A stretch of DNA of 64,000 bases from Sternotherus odoratus (lineage: Eukaryota; Chordata; Testudines; Kinosternidae): NCBI GenBank assembly GCA_032164245.1, contig JAVMKO010000002.1:93633340-93697339 (forward strand), written 5' to 3'. Below, piece by piece: positions 37,081 to 48,420 of the stretch. Made by a program: the position numbers and the translations under genes. A model generated the notes under the pieces. That model saw only the letters and a program-made list of their open reading frames with translations, was not told the DNA's origin and ran no database searches. Within the stretch, counting starts at the first letter, position 1. Every line of letters starts with the position of its first letter.

Positions 37081-37962
37081 TGTGGCAGGGTGCTGGCCAG
37101 GAGTACCTGACCCAGCCTGCCGCCCCTTTAAGAGGGAGAAAAGCCCTCTGCAAACCCCCAGTGCAGCAAGCCTAATTAGCCACCTGGCTTGCAGCCTAAT
37201 CAACCTGGATGGGTTGCACCTGGCAGCCTCCTCTGGGGGATAAAAGGCTGCCAGGAAGGAAGCCCAGGGTGGTGGTGGCAGGAGCTATTCAGAGCTGAGT
37301 GTGTGATGGTACAGAGTGTGTGTTTGTACCACTGTTAGCTGGACTACTTAGAGTCCCTAGAGCTGTAACTGTTAGCTGGACTACTTAGAGTCCCTAGAGC
37401 TGTGTAAACTGTTAGCTGGACTATCTAGAGTCCCTAGAGCTGTGTAACTGTTAGCTGGACTACATAGAGTCCCTAGAGCTGTGTAAACTGTTAGCTGGAC
37501 TACATAGAGTCCCTAGAGCTGTGTAACTGTTAGCTGGACTACCTAGAGTCCCTAGAGCTGTGTTAACTGTTAGCTGGACTACCTAGAGTCCCTAGAGCTG
37601 TGTTAACTGTTAGCTGGACTACCTAGAGTCCCTAGAGCTGTGTAAACTGTTAGCTGGACTACATAGAGTCCCTAGAGCTGTGTTAACTGTTAGCTGGACT
37701 ACCTAGAGTCCCTAGAGCTGTGTTAACTGTTAGCTGGACTACATAGAGTCCCTAGAGCTGGGTATTAATGAGCTATCAAGAGCTGAGTGGGTATTAATGA
37801 GCTATCAAGAGCTGAGTGTGTATTAATGAGCTGTTTATTAATGAACTGTTTAACCTGTATATATTGGTGGTGGGGTCCTGCACTGTAAATTAAAGGGCAC
37901 TGTTGGAGCAAAAAAGGGTTTCCTGCTGTGTTCCTGAGGGGGGGAGACGGCGGTCTGTCACA
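37081..37962 (+). repeat. 3' LTR (882 bp), 11 tandem units
   Basis: Same ends and signals as the 5' LTR but with 11 instead of 16 of the 40-bp units (about 37,332-37,760). The 200-bp length difference equals five units exactly. Confidence 0.92.
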
Positions 37963-38993
37963 ATACACACACACACACTTTAATAATGAGGGGAAAAAGT
38001 TATTGCCTAGGAATGAATGAGGGGTCTCTTGCATCTGCATTAGTCCCAAATACAAAGAGAGAAATTAAATTTAGATAATTTTCCCAATCTTTCTCTTTCC
38101 TATTGCACTCCCATCAGAAACCGTTACACTTTGGGCAGTTAACATCCACTCCATCATTCCCAAACTACACATTATCATTTTTCTTCGTCTCCATCTGCAC
38201 ATTTCTTAACTACAACGACATTTTACTTGCCTCTTCTCAGAATTTGCCTCATTTCTTAAAGCAAAAAATGATTTGCAGTTGCTGATATGAGTTTTCCAGT
38301 TATGAAATCATTTAGCTGCATGATAGACTCTGCCTGCTGAGCTAACCCATAATAACCCAAAAGGCAAATAGGCACGCCTCTCCTGACCCTAGCTTTGAAA
38401 GCTGCTTTTACTTTCCTTGCTTTGCAGGCCAGACAAAGGGAAGACAGAGGCTGCTGCTTAGAAGTCAGCAGAAAGGACCTGTCTGTCTGCCAAGTGATCT
38501 GGATCCCCCATTTCATCCCACAAATATTAAGTGCTGCAGACACTGAGAATCTGGCAAATCAATCCCAGGCGAGATTATGGCTGATATCAGTTAGGTTAAT
38601 TAGAGAGTTCTACATTCTTTTCTCCCTATTTCCCCCAGCCTCCTTTTTGCTCTCTCCTACCCCCTCCCCATCATCCTTGTCAGAGAACCAGCTTTAATAT
38701 CTAAGAATTTGCTGCATAAAGATTTTCAAACATGGGATCTCCAGTATACTTTAAAACATCCAAATTAATGCCCAGAATAGAATGAATGTTCAAAATATCT
38801 TCCCCACCCCATGACGGCAAACTCTCTTTCCTTCTCTATGCAAAATGATGGGGGGGGGGGGAGTCTATACGAGATCTACCCTGACCTCCCTCCTTCCCTA
38901 GTGACTAATGCTAGTTTTTCACTGGTTCCCCTCCATCAACAACTCCACCAGCACCAATCTCTTCCTGGCTACTTACTTCTCTTGCCCCTGGAG
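37963..38993. other. Intergenic, nothing recognised
   Basis: A short (AC)n at 37,965-37,977 and a G-run near 38,849-38,860 are the only features seen. Confidence 0.4.
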
Positions 38994-39100
38994 TGACCAG
39001 ATAGAAAGTGTGAAAAATCAGGATGGGGGTGGAAGGCTAAGAGGTACCTATATAAGAAAAAGCCCAAAATATTGTGACTGTCCAATATGGGACTGTTTGC
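38994..39100. mobile_element. Fragment of a short TIR element
   Basis: 'gtgaccagatagaaagtgtg' and 'cctatataagaaaaagccc' match the left part of a turtle repeat whose two ends read 'ggtgaccagat', as I recall it. The right end is missing. Confidence 0.5.
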
Positions 39101-40910
39101 TTTTTTGACTGCCATTTCACACTGAGTGAATGTTTTCAGAGAACTATCCACGACTCCAAGATCTCTTTCTTGAGTGGTAACAGCTAATGTAGGCCTCATC
39201 ATTTTGTATGTATAGTAGGGATTATATTTTCCAATGTGCATTTCTTTGCATTTATTAACATTGAATTTCATCTGCTATTTCATTGCCCAGTCACCCAATT
39301 TTGAGAGATCCTTTTGTAGCTTTTTGCAGTCTGCCTGGGACTTAACTATCTTGAGTAGTTTTGTATCATCTGCAAGTTTCGCCACCTCCCTGTTTACCCC
39401 TTTTTCCAGATAATTTATGAATATCTTAAATAGGACTGGTCCCAATACAGACCCCCTAGGTGACACCATTATTTACCTCTCTCAATTCTGAAAATGGACC
39501 ATTTATTCCTAACCTTTGTTTCCTCTTTCAACCAGTTACCAATCCATGAGAGAACCTTTCATCTTATCCAATGATTGCTTACTTTGCTTAAGAGCCTTTG
39601 GTGAGGGACCTTGTCAATCTAAGTACACTATATCAACTGGATTCCCCCTTGGCCACATGCTTGTTGACCCCCTCAAAGAATTCTAATAGATTGGGGAGGC
39701 AGGATTTCCCTTTACAAAACCCATGTTGACTATTCCCCAACAAATGATATTCATCTAGGTGTCTGACAATTTTGTTCTTTACTATAGTTTCAGCCAGTTT
39801 GCACAGTACTGAAGCCAAGCTTTCTAGCCTCTACTTGCCGGGGTCACCTCTGGATCCCTTTTTAAAAATTGGTGTCACATTAGCTATCCTCCAGTCATTT
39901 GTAACAGAAGTTGATTTAAATGATAGGTTACAGACTACAGTTAGTAGTCCTTCAATTTCACTTTTGAGTTCCTTCAGAACTCTTGGGCAAGTATCATCTG
40001 GTCCTGGTGACTTATTACTGATAAACTAAACAATTTGTTCCAAAACCTCTTCTAATGACACCTCAATCTAATCTAAAACGCTAAAAAATAATTAAAAAAA
40101 AAGAAAAGGCTGAGGAATCTCCCTCACATCCTCAAGCATGAAAACAGATGCAAAGAATTCATTTAGTTTCTCTGCAGTGACCTTATCATCCTTCCATGCT
40201 CCTTCAGCATCTCGATCGCCGAGTGGTCCTGTAAGAGTGTCACCCCCCTTCTCTGAACCCTGGGTACAGAGAAAGGACTCTTGTATGCCAGACCAACTAA
40301 CTTCAAAACTGCTTCCCAGCCAAGTTAATTCTTTACACCCCCAGATCCCACACTCTACCAGTTAGGAATTTGGAGAACCACAAGCTGCCACCATCTGAGT
40401 AAATCTCCAAGGCCCTGGAGTGAGGTACCCAGACTCCCCCAAACCCTCCGTTCTCTCTCTCCCTGAGAGATAAGGGTACTCTCGCTGTATCACTCCCCGA
40501 TAGCCCAGAGCAAGACAACACAGAACTCCGGTCTCTCTCTCTCTCTCTGAGATACCAGAGTCAAGCTCAGATCACTTTACTAGAATCACCAGACAATTCT
40601 TATGAGTATAAAAAGTTTAATAAAGAAAGAGAATAAGCATACACTTAATACACTACACAGATATAGAATTTCCTAACCTTAATCTTCTTGCATAAACTAA
40701 CTTCTCCCCTTCTCTGATAATTACACAGAGAGAGACACCAAGATCAAAGACAAAGCTTTTATGCAGGACAGTTCTTACTTACAGTTAGCTAGTTATGAAG
40801 TCATACAGAGAAAGGACAAAGTTGGAGGTCCATGGCTGGACCAGAGGTCTGAATCAATTCAAAGCCCAAATTGAACTAAACTTTACTTCCTGCTCTCTTT
40901 GGGCATGTCT

Positions 40911-41742
40911 TCACTAGGACTTAACGTCGACTTTAACAATGTTAAGTCGAACTAAACATGTACCTGTCCACACCTGCATGCCCTTAAAATCGATTTAAAG
41001 GGCCCTCAAAATCGACTTTGTAACTCCTGCTTGATGAGAGAAGTAACGCTAAAATCGACTTCTCTAGGTCTATTGTGAGTAAGTGAAGAGGCATCTGACG
41101 TTAAGCCTCCGACCTCCGAGCAGCCCCGCGGACCCCCCCGCCTGCCCAGGCAGCCCTGCGCCGGACCCCCCCGCTCACCCAAGCAGCCCCGCGAACCCCC
41201 CCGCCCGCCCGAGCAGCCCCGCGCCGGACCCCCCCGCCTGCCCAAACAGCTCCGCGAACCCCCCCGCCCGCCCAAGCAGCCCGGTGCCGGCTCCCCCCCC
41301 ATAGGGCGGGCGGGGGTTCGGCGCGGGGCTGCTTGGTCGGGCGCGGGGGTCCGCCGGGCTGCTTGGGCAGGCGGGGGGGAGGGGGGTCCGGCGCGGGGCT
41401 GCTTGGGCGAGCGGGGGGGTTCGCGGGGCTGCTCGGGCAGGCGGGGAGGTCCGGCACGGGGCTGCTTGGGCAGGTGGGGGGGTTCGCGGGGCTGCTCGGT
41501 CGGGGCGCGGGGGTCCGCGGGGCTGCTTGGGCAGGCGGGGGGGTCCGGCACTCCCGGCACTGTGGGCTACCTACCCACAGTGCAATGCGGGCTATGTCGA
41601 CCCATGCAAAAGTTTACGGACAGAGTGTCGACCACTGTTGACCTGCTGTCCTGGTGGGGACACACTGATTCGATTTTCTAAAGTCGAGTTTAGAAAATCG
41701 AATTAAGGGAAATTGACCTAGTTCTGTAGTGAAGAGATACCC
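40911..41742. mobile_element. Foldback DNA element with GC-rich inverted arrays
   Basis: The ends 'gggcatgtcttcacta' and 'tagtgaagagataccc' are inverted repeats with TTT on both sides as a possible 3-bp duplication. Next to the ends are AT-rich arms with 'aaaatcga' motifs. The centre (41,100-41,560) is a large inverted repeat of GC-rich units. It is inserted in the solo LTR. The termini relate it to the Harbinger-like group. Confidence 0.7.
41100..41560. repeat. Opposed minisatellite arrays forming a palindrome
   Basis: Left of about 41,300 the units read 'cagccccgcgaaccccccc' + 'gcccgcccga'. Right of it the same units appear in reverse complement ('cggggctgcttgggcaggcg'). Open frames on both strands here encode only Pro/Gly/Arg-rich low-complexity peptides. 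Confidence 0.88.
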
Positions 41743-42889
41743 TTTGTGTCTAGTCAGACTGCTCTGACGACACTGCCTTCTCAGGTAACATTAGCCCCAC
41801 CCAGGCAAGGCAACACTCCACACTTATGACAGGTCCCATTCGTGTTTAGCAGGCTTCCTGCTTCTGATGAACTGGATTATTTTTGCTATAACTTTGAGTC
41901 TTTGGCTAGCTGTACTTCAAATTCTTTTTTGGCCTTCCTAATTGCATTTTTACATTTTATTTGCCGGAGTTTGTGCTCCTATTTTCCTCACTAGGATTTA
42001 ACTTCCACTTTTTAAAGGATGCCTTTTTGCCTCTCATTGCATGGAGGTTAAGTCCATTAATGGCTTTTAGCCAGGATGGGTAAGGAATGCATTTGATTCT
42101 ATGCTTTCTTTCACATATAGTGCCACTCCCCCACCAGCACAACCTGTTCTGTCCTTCCAATATATTTTGTACCCTGGTATTACTGTGCCTCATTGATTAT
42201 CCTCATTCCACCAAGTTTCTGTGATGCCTTTTATATCAATATCCTCATTTAATAAGAGGCACTCTAGATCATCCATCTTATTACGTAGACTTCTAGCATT
42301 GGTATACAAACACTTTAAAAACTTATCACTTTTTTAGCAGTCTCCCATTACATGATGTGATTGAATGAGACTTTTTCATTTGACCGTTTCTTATCAGATC
42401 CTACATGTATTTTACTATTCATACTCTCCTCCTTATTAGGACAGAGAATCTCCATTAGTAGAACCTCCCCTAAGGGATGTCTCTGTCTGAACCATGTGGT
42501 CCTCCACACCTGTCAGCTTTCCCCCAGCCCTTAAAATTAAAAAGGTCATAGAGCAGTGTGTAAACTAAGTGCCAGAAATCTGGTTCCATTTTGGTTTAGG
42601 TGGAGCCAATCCTTCCTGTATAGACGCCCCTTTTCCCAAAAGTTTCCCCAGTTACTAATAAATCTAAACCCCATCTCCGTGACTTACACCATTGTCTCAT
42701 CCACACATTGAGACCCTGCAATTCTGTCTCTCTAACTGGCCCTGTGCATGAAACTGGAAACATTTCAGAGAATGCCACCATGGAGGGCCTGGACTTCGAA
42801 CTCTTCCCTAAGGCCAAATTTAGGCTGCTAGGTATGTTCCACCTTAAATTTAAAACTTAACTGCTGATCAGTCCTCCCAACCCCACTCT

Positions 42890-43725
42890 ACACTTGACAA
42901 ACACCAGTCTCTGTCACTCAAGCCTATAACTTGGAGGAGTCAAAGATGACTCTCCTCCCCCTCCCAAATCTCTCTTAGCCAGCATATCCAAGTCTTGTCC
43001 AAATCTTGCAGCTTCTTCCTCCATAGCAACATCCCTACGATCTGACCTTTCTCTCCCTCTCTCATTCAATACACATTGCAGTAATCAAAGATGTCAGTCT
43101 CCTCCTCTCTGGCCTCCCCGATACTACCTCTCTCCCCCATCCATTCAAACAAAAACGGCCATGATAGTTTTCCTTACCTGTCATCTGACCATACCCATCC
43201 CCCACATTTATTGAATCCCATCCCTGGCTGTCCCTTTTTCCACTTCATCACATTCAAGCTTCTTGTTCTTATCTAGCTTCTTCACAACCGTGTCCTGCTC
43301 TTCTTACTTATTCTTGCCTCGTAGGTCACCCCCTTTGTCTCCTCTGTTTGTCACTAATGCCAGCCTCAACCCTTGCTTTTATTTGCTCAGACAGACATTT
43401 TCATGCTGACATCCACACTTCTGTTTATATGTGAAACACATGTTCTGAACTGACGCATAAACCACTAACCCTCTCATCTTTTGAGATCTACTTCTCTTGC
43501 AATAACTTCAAGACACTAGCCAGTTGATAATGACTTGGATGACTGGGAGTCAGAGAGACAGCGGATATGCATTTAAGAATTCTGTAAAGATATATCATGT
43601 ATATATTGCAATTTTATCCCTCTCTCCAACATCAGTATCTTGTCAATTAGACTCTCAGTGGATTGGAATAGGAACCATATTATCCTGTGTATTTGGATTA
43701 TACCCAGGAAGCACATAATGGAAGT
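42890..43725 (+). mobile_element. L2-like LINE fragment (sense)
   Basis: The order of motifs follows the 3' part of L2-type ORF2 and its tail: 'tccaaatcttgcagcttctt', 'cctcctctctggcctccccg', 'agttttccttacctgtcatc', 'tcttgttcttatctagcttc', then a tail with 'ttagactctcagtggattgg' and 'aggaaccatattatcctgtg'. The frame is broken by indels. Confidence 0.7.
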
Positions 43726-46053
43726 CACTGGAATACCAACAAGGCTGAACCCATGTTTTCCCCTCCCTCACCTCTGAAATCTAAAACAAATTATTCATAA
43801 ATTTGAAGTAACTAGTGAATAAATTGAAGTTATACATGATTTACAGTAGTTTAACCAAGAGAAAGATTCAGCTGGTCCCCTCTTTAATTTCTGTGTGTTT
43901 GATAAGATGTAGAAACTATTTGCACAGATGAGGGAATCAAACACTAAAGAGAACAAGCTAAATACAAGGGAATTCATAAATGTCAAATGTACAGTTATGA
44001 ATATACAGAATAATTTGCCAATTGCCTTAAGTACATCAAAGGTGAGCTATTGGCTCAGGGAAACTTTGACATCAAAGCAAGTGGCATAAGTGCATAAAGA
44101 AAGAGGGTGTAGAAGGGAAAGTTAAGAATAGTGTGAAAAAGCAGGAAAGTGAATGACACAGCCTTGCAAAACAAGTAGCCTTTTTGCCTATTCCAGCAAT
44201 GCCATGTTGCACAGTCTGCTTGTACTTCTGCCTGGCACCTCCTAATTTAGGCCCTGATCTTGCATACTGCTCTGTGCACATAGATCCTTACACTTAAATT
44301 TAAGAAGGTTTCACCTAAACTCAGAAGTCCACCCAGGCAAAGAGCACTTCACAGTTTCAGGGCCTTTGAGTCTTGAAAACCTCCATATATACATTCATAC
44401 TGGTCCTATTAAAAACAAGAGTAGATGCACATGCAAATCTGCAGGGGACAACTGCACACTTAATTTCACTTTTGTCTCCCAAGTCCAGAGACACTGACTG
44501 CATTGCAACCAAGCCACAGAGAGGGAGTGACTTGGAAGGCAGTGTTTGGATTCAAATACACTTGACAATGATTTTCTCTCCTCTGATTTAAAAAAAATTA
44601 ATATCAGCTTTAGCTGCTGACAAGAATTTAAGTCAGGCTGTAAAATAGGTTGTTACATATCAGAGGAACACATCTGATTTACCAAATGCATGTTTTTAGT
44701 CAGGGCACAAGGATCCATGATAACAGAAGGCATTGAAAGATGGAAGCCTAAACAATGGACTTGATATCAAATAAGACAAACCTACACAAGGAAAGGGGAG
44801 AGGTAAGGAAGGGCTTGGGTTATAGAAATATAATTATGTGGTTACTCAGTTTAGGTGCATTTTAGACAGGTCTATTTTTTTGAAAGTGTAAGCACTCAAA
44901 TGACTTATTACGGACTTATAAGAAAGGGTATTACTCACATACGCAGGTCAAATGAAGCAAAAATTTATATTTGTGCAGCTTTTTCCAAAACTGAACAAGA
45001 AACCACCTCCCTGCCAGGGGATTTATTATAGACATTGCTAAAGCCGTATAAACTCCCCACTGTGGATGCAATTCTACTGGTATAAAAAGGTGGTTATATC
45101 ATATAGCTATTCCTATAATGGAAGGAACAAATATACTGTTATAAAGCACCTGAATCTACTCTACCAGTATCACTTGTTTTTTTATTTATTAAGAAAAAAA
45201 AATTCACACTCTGGTCCCTAACTGAAAAGTATATGGATACAAAAATCTGACCATTGATCAGGCCTCAGGCCTCTCAAGAGGTGTTTGCAGCAAAATCTGT
45301 ACAATCTCATGAAAAACAAACTACGAGTTATTTGTCCATAACTTCCCCAGGTCTATGACTGAGGCCTGCTGTTTCTACAGTCCTCTTCAATCCCAGCATG
45401 CTTTACTCTAGGTTAGAGGAGAAGGTAGCTTCAACACATGTTGCCTAGCAGCATATATTTACCCAACTCAATTGTTTTCCCGAATACAATTTCCTGTGCT
45501 CCTAAGGTCACCACCTCCACTGATTTGTAGCTATATTTCCTGGAATTGGGTAGTACTGGCCAGGAGACTTCTCAAACACCTTGATACACACAGCCATACA
45601 TTTTATAGCCCAACTTTCATTTTGTATCCCATAGTAATTTTGAGCCATTGTAGTGTACATATTCCAGAAGTAGTCTTCTATACATTTTCTGTGGCACTCC
45701 TAGCACACTTGTGAGCACCATTAAATAGAAATTACAGTAAAATGAGGCATGGAACAATGTAAGCAGTCAGACCCGATATACAAATGAATAAATGTTGAGA
45801 GTTATATTCAACGCTGAGACAAATTCTGCCTCTTCCTGTGCTGCTATGGCAAGCCCTTCCTCCAGCAGAACTATATGACTCAGTTCAGCTCTGTGCAGAA
45901 ATTTGAAGAGTTATTCTGACCAGAGACTGTAAATGTGCCAAAAAACCCCCCCCAAACCTTTGATCTAAAGTGAGATTTCTTCTAGGTAAGTGGATTATAG
46001 AATCAGTTGACCATAATGACTGCAACTCATTCATGAACCTGCTGCACATGGGC
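43726..46053. other. Intergenic, nothing recognised
   Basis: About 2.3 kb of AT-rich DNA without a supported gene, RNA or repeat. Confidence 0.45.
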
Positions 46054-46962
46054 CAGTGGTTCTCAACCCACAGCCCACTTGCGGCCCAATCAGCACACAG
46101 CTGCAGCCCATGTGACATCCTCAGGGTCAGGACAGGAGGGGCTCCTGCCCCAGGCACACAGCTGGCAGGGGTGGTACAAAATGGGGCAACGTAGGATCAG
46201 GTTTAGCAATGTCAGCACCCTTCTCCTCAGGATTGGGTCCAGAAGCATCATCAGGAGGCCAGGGTGCTCAGCACCCAGCAGGGTCACAGGTCCAGTGACC
46301 CTGGTTGCAGCAGGCTTCCCAGCTTAGGACCAGAGTGGCAGGCGGACAGCCAGGGTAGGACAGCAGCTAGTGCATAGGGGACAGACTATGTGGGGGGATT
46401 GGTGGCAGTCCCTGAATGGGTGGTAGTCTGTGGGTAGGGGATTGGTGAGAGGCAGTCCCTGGGCAAGCCATTCTGCCCTGGACAGGCATGTGTACCAGCC
46501 CACTGTTGGGGAAGGATGGAGGGGGGGAGGGGGTCGGGTCTGGATCCTGAGTGAGAGACAGTCCCAGAGGGATCAGGTGATGGGGGACCATCCCTGGGGG
46601 AGGGGGTACTTCACAACAGTTAGGGCAGACAGACACTGCCGCTGTGCCTTTCAGGCACTGCCAGCAGCACCATGGAAGTGAGGGTGGTACGACACCATGC
46701 CATGCCCCCCTTATAATTACTTTACTGCAACAGTGAATGTTTTGATTTATTTTGCTAATTTAAAATGCTCTTGGTAGACATTTGCCAGGGCTAAAATGAA
46801 AGGTACTGTAGTGATTTGAATCCTATTGCTGTCATACAACACTAAACCATATACTACCATTTGTGGTAGATATGCAGGTAGTATATATACTGCGTGGAGG
46901 CAGCCTACATAACACAGAGCTGCATCCGTGACCCACAATGATAAATAGGTTGAGAACCATGG
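46054..46962. mobile_element. Non-autonomous hAT element
   Basis: The ends CAGTGGTTCTCAACC and GGTTGAGAACCATGG are inverted repeats. The flanks ACATGGGC (46,046-46,053) and ACATGCGT (46,963-46,970) look like a decayed 8-bp duplication. The centre is GC-rich with G-runs; the 3' third is AT-rich. No transposase. Confidence 0.75.
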
Positions 46963-48230
46963 ACATGCGTACTGAGAGCTTTACTCAGTCTCAATGTGTG
47001 TAAAGCCCAGAGCATCAAGACGAGAGCAACTTCAGCCTCTGCTTTTGGTCTCCTCCCCCTCCTCACAATACATATTGTCAATGTGCAGAAACTAAGCACA
47101 TGGGAACAGAGCAAGTGTTTTTACATTTATTTTCTCCACATAACAAAAAAAACTTGTAAAATTATTTTTATTTCAAATGGAAATTTTGTAAGCCACAGAA
47201 TGAGAATGGGCATGTGGTGAAATTAAGTACCGTAAATTTGGAACAAACAAAGGAAGTGCTTTATTATGCAACATTTGTCAACCCATACAGTTTGTTGCCA
47301 TAGGAGGAATTAGAGGCAAATCATTCTGTGGCTGGATTTGCAAAAGCATTGGAAAATTGTTTGTCCAGGAACAGCATTTGCAGCTAGGGAAGCTAAGAGT
47401 ATAATAAGGGTAATTACTTCATGTGTCTTTCCATAAACTGGTTGCCTGCAGGAGGTAAGGAAGGAATATCCCCGTCACGGCAGTGTAGCACTATACAATT
47501 GGCAACACCCATGGTTTCTTTTGTGGCCCTTCTCAGAAGCATCAAATATTATCCCATGCTGTGCAATATCAGGCCTTTTCCAAGGATTAACAATTGGCAG
47601 TAATAAGGTACTTATTCTGCCGGATAAATTTTCAAAATGGTTGGAACAGGAGTGTTCAGCTCTGGTTTGTACAGGCTTTAATGAAAGCTGGGCTACAACT
47701 GTTTGAAAATATTTTTTCAGGATGGTTGGCCAATAACAGTGCCTGCCATCCAATGTGGTGTCAGGGTATGTGTATCTATCTTTCATTACATAACTGAATA
47801 CATTTAAAACAATGGCATACTACTAGACACATTTCCTTATAAAATCTGGGTACCACTGCCTTTAGTAGGGATACCATAGTAATGAGCAGTCTAAAATTAG
47901 ATATGTTAGACTGAAAGAAGAACTAATATCACATCTGCTCCCCTTATAGACCAAGACTACTTATAGTGTTGCTCTACTTTGAATAATTACATAAAACTAC
48001 CCTGTGGTGGTTCCATTTTTATTGCCTCCTTATGTATCAAATTGTTCAGTTTATAAGTGACATCAGCCAAAACTAAATTTTTACAGAAAAATCTAGTTTT
48101 CTCTATCCTGGGTTTTGCTTTATTACCAAGGGGGCATCACCCCAAGCAATTCATTCTCCTATAGGAAAGAAGCCTTTAAAGACAGAGTGTGGTGGAGAAA
48201 TGTTACACTAATGCTCAGCACTTTTCATCC
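46963..48230. other. Intergenic, nothing recognised
   Basis: No gene or repeat could be supported here. Confidence 0.4.
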
Positions 48231-48420
48231 TAAGCCTTATCTACACTTGCAAAAATCCACTGTTGACAGGCATCTACTAAGGATGCTGAGTTTAGAGACG
48301 TGTAGACAAATATTAACCATGTTGTTCTGCACTATTTCAGGAACAACAGTTAAAAGCACATTGCAAACACATCATCAGCAATGTAGTTTTTCTAGTGAAG
48401 TGCAGACAAGGCTTCACTTA
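48231..48420. mobile_element. Harbinger-like MITE
   Basis: The left end 'taagccttatctacacttg' and the right end 'gaagtgcagacaaggctt' are roughly inverted and match the ends of the elements at 21,212-21,491. The internal 'ctgttgacaggcatctac' and the flanks are decayed. Confidence 0.6.

Larger units (their letters stand above)
35319..37962 (+). mobile_element. Non-autonomous Ty3/gypsy-like LTR retrotransposon
   Basis: A complete element: 5' LTR 35,319-36,400, internal region 36,401-37,080 and 3' LTR 37,081-37,962. It is flanked by ATAC on both sides (35,315-35,318; 37,963-37,966), a 4-bp duplication. Both LTRs begin TGTGGCAGGG and end GTCACA. Outside their tandem arrays I read the LTRs as identical, so insertion is recent or gene conversion has acted. 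The internal region is only 680 bp and has no pol. A frame from the ATG at 36,455 is gag-like, with a stretch containing MDSLILEQF that recalls the gypsy Gag region related to SCAN domains, but it is broken by several stops starting at its 11th codon. Mobility would have needed proteins from a relative. Confidence 0.93.
40230..41831. mobile_element. Solo LTR in CR1, interrupted by a MITE
   Basis: The ends TGTAAGAGTG and CTTATGACA are flanked by a perfect 5-bp duplication GGTCC (40,225-40,229; 41,832-41,836), and CR1 continues across the site. After subtracting the MITE at 40,911-41,742 the LTR is about 770 bp. Minus-strand reading gives a plausible TATA ('gcataaaagc', near 40,757-40,766) followed by 'tttattaaac', so the LTR is probably in that orientation. 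No internal viral genes are present. Confidence 0.85.
39105..42850 (-). mobile_element. Long CR1 LINE (antisense) split by a solo LTR
   Basis: Reverse complement of CR1 ORF2 runs from about 39,105 to 40,229 and resumes at 41,837 to about 42,850, in proper order ('tgcatttctttgcatttatt', 'aagagcctttggtgaggg', 'gaattcatttagtttctctg', then 'agcaggcttcctgcttctga'). On the minus strand broken reverse-transcriptase-like frames are readable (39,275-39,469 and 39,633-39,818, with SQADCKKLQKDLSKLGDWAM and ETIVKNKIVRHLDEYHLLGN). This is the longest CR1 copy in the window; it is not intact. Confidence 0.88.

Noticed and set aside
36472..37110. 212-codon open frame in the LTR element as an intact gene
   Set aside because: It runs into the 3' LTR and is in a different frame from the gag-like remnant; no domain recognised.
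41006..41681. Pro-, Gly- and Arg-rich open frames on both strands
   Set aside because: By-products of the opposed GC-rich arrays in the foldback element.
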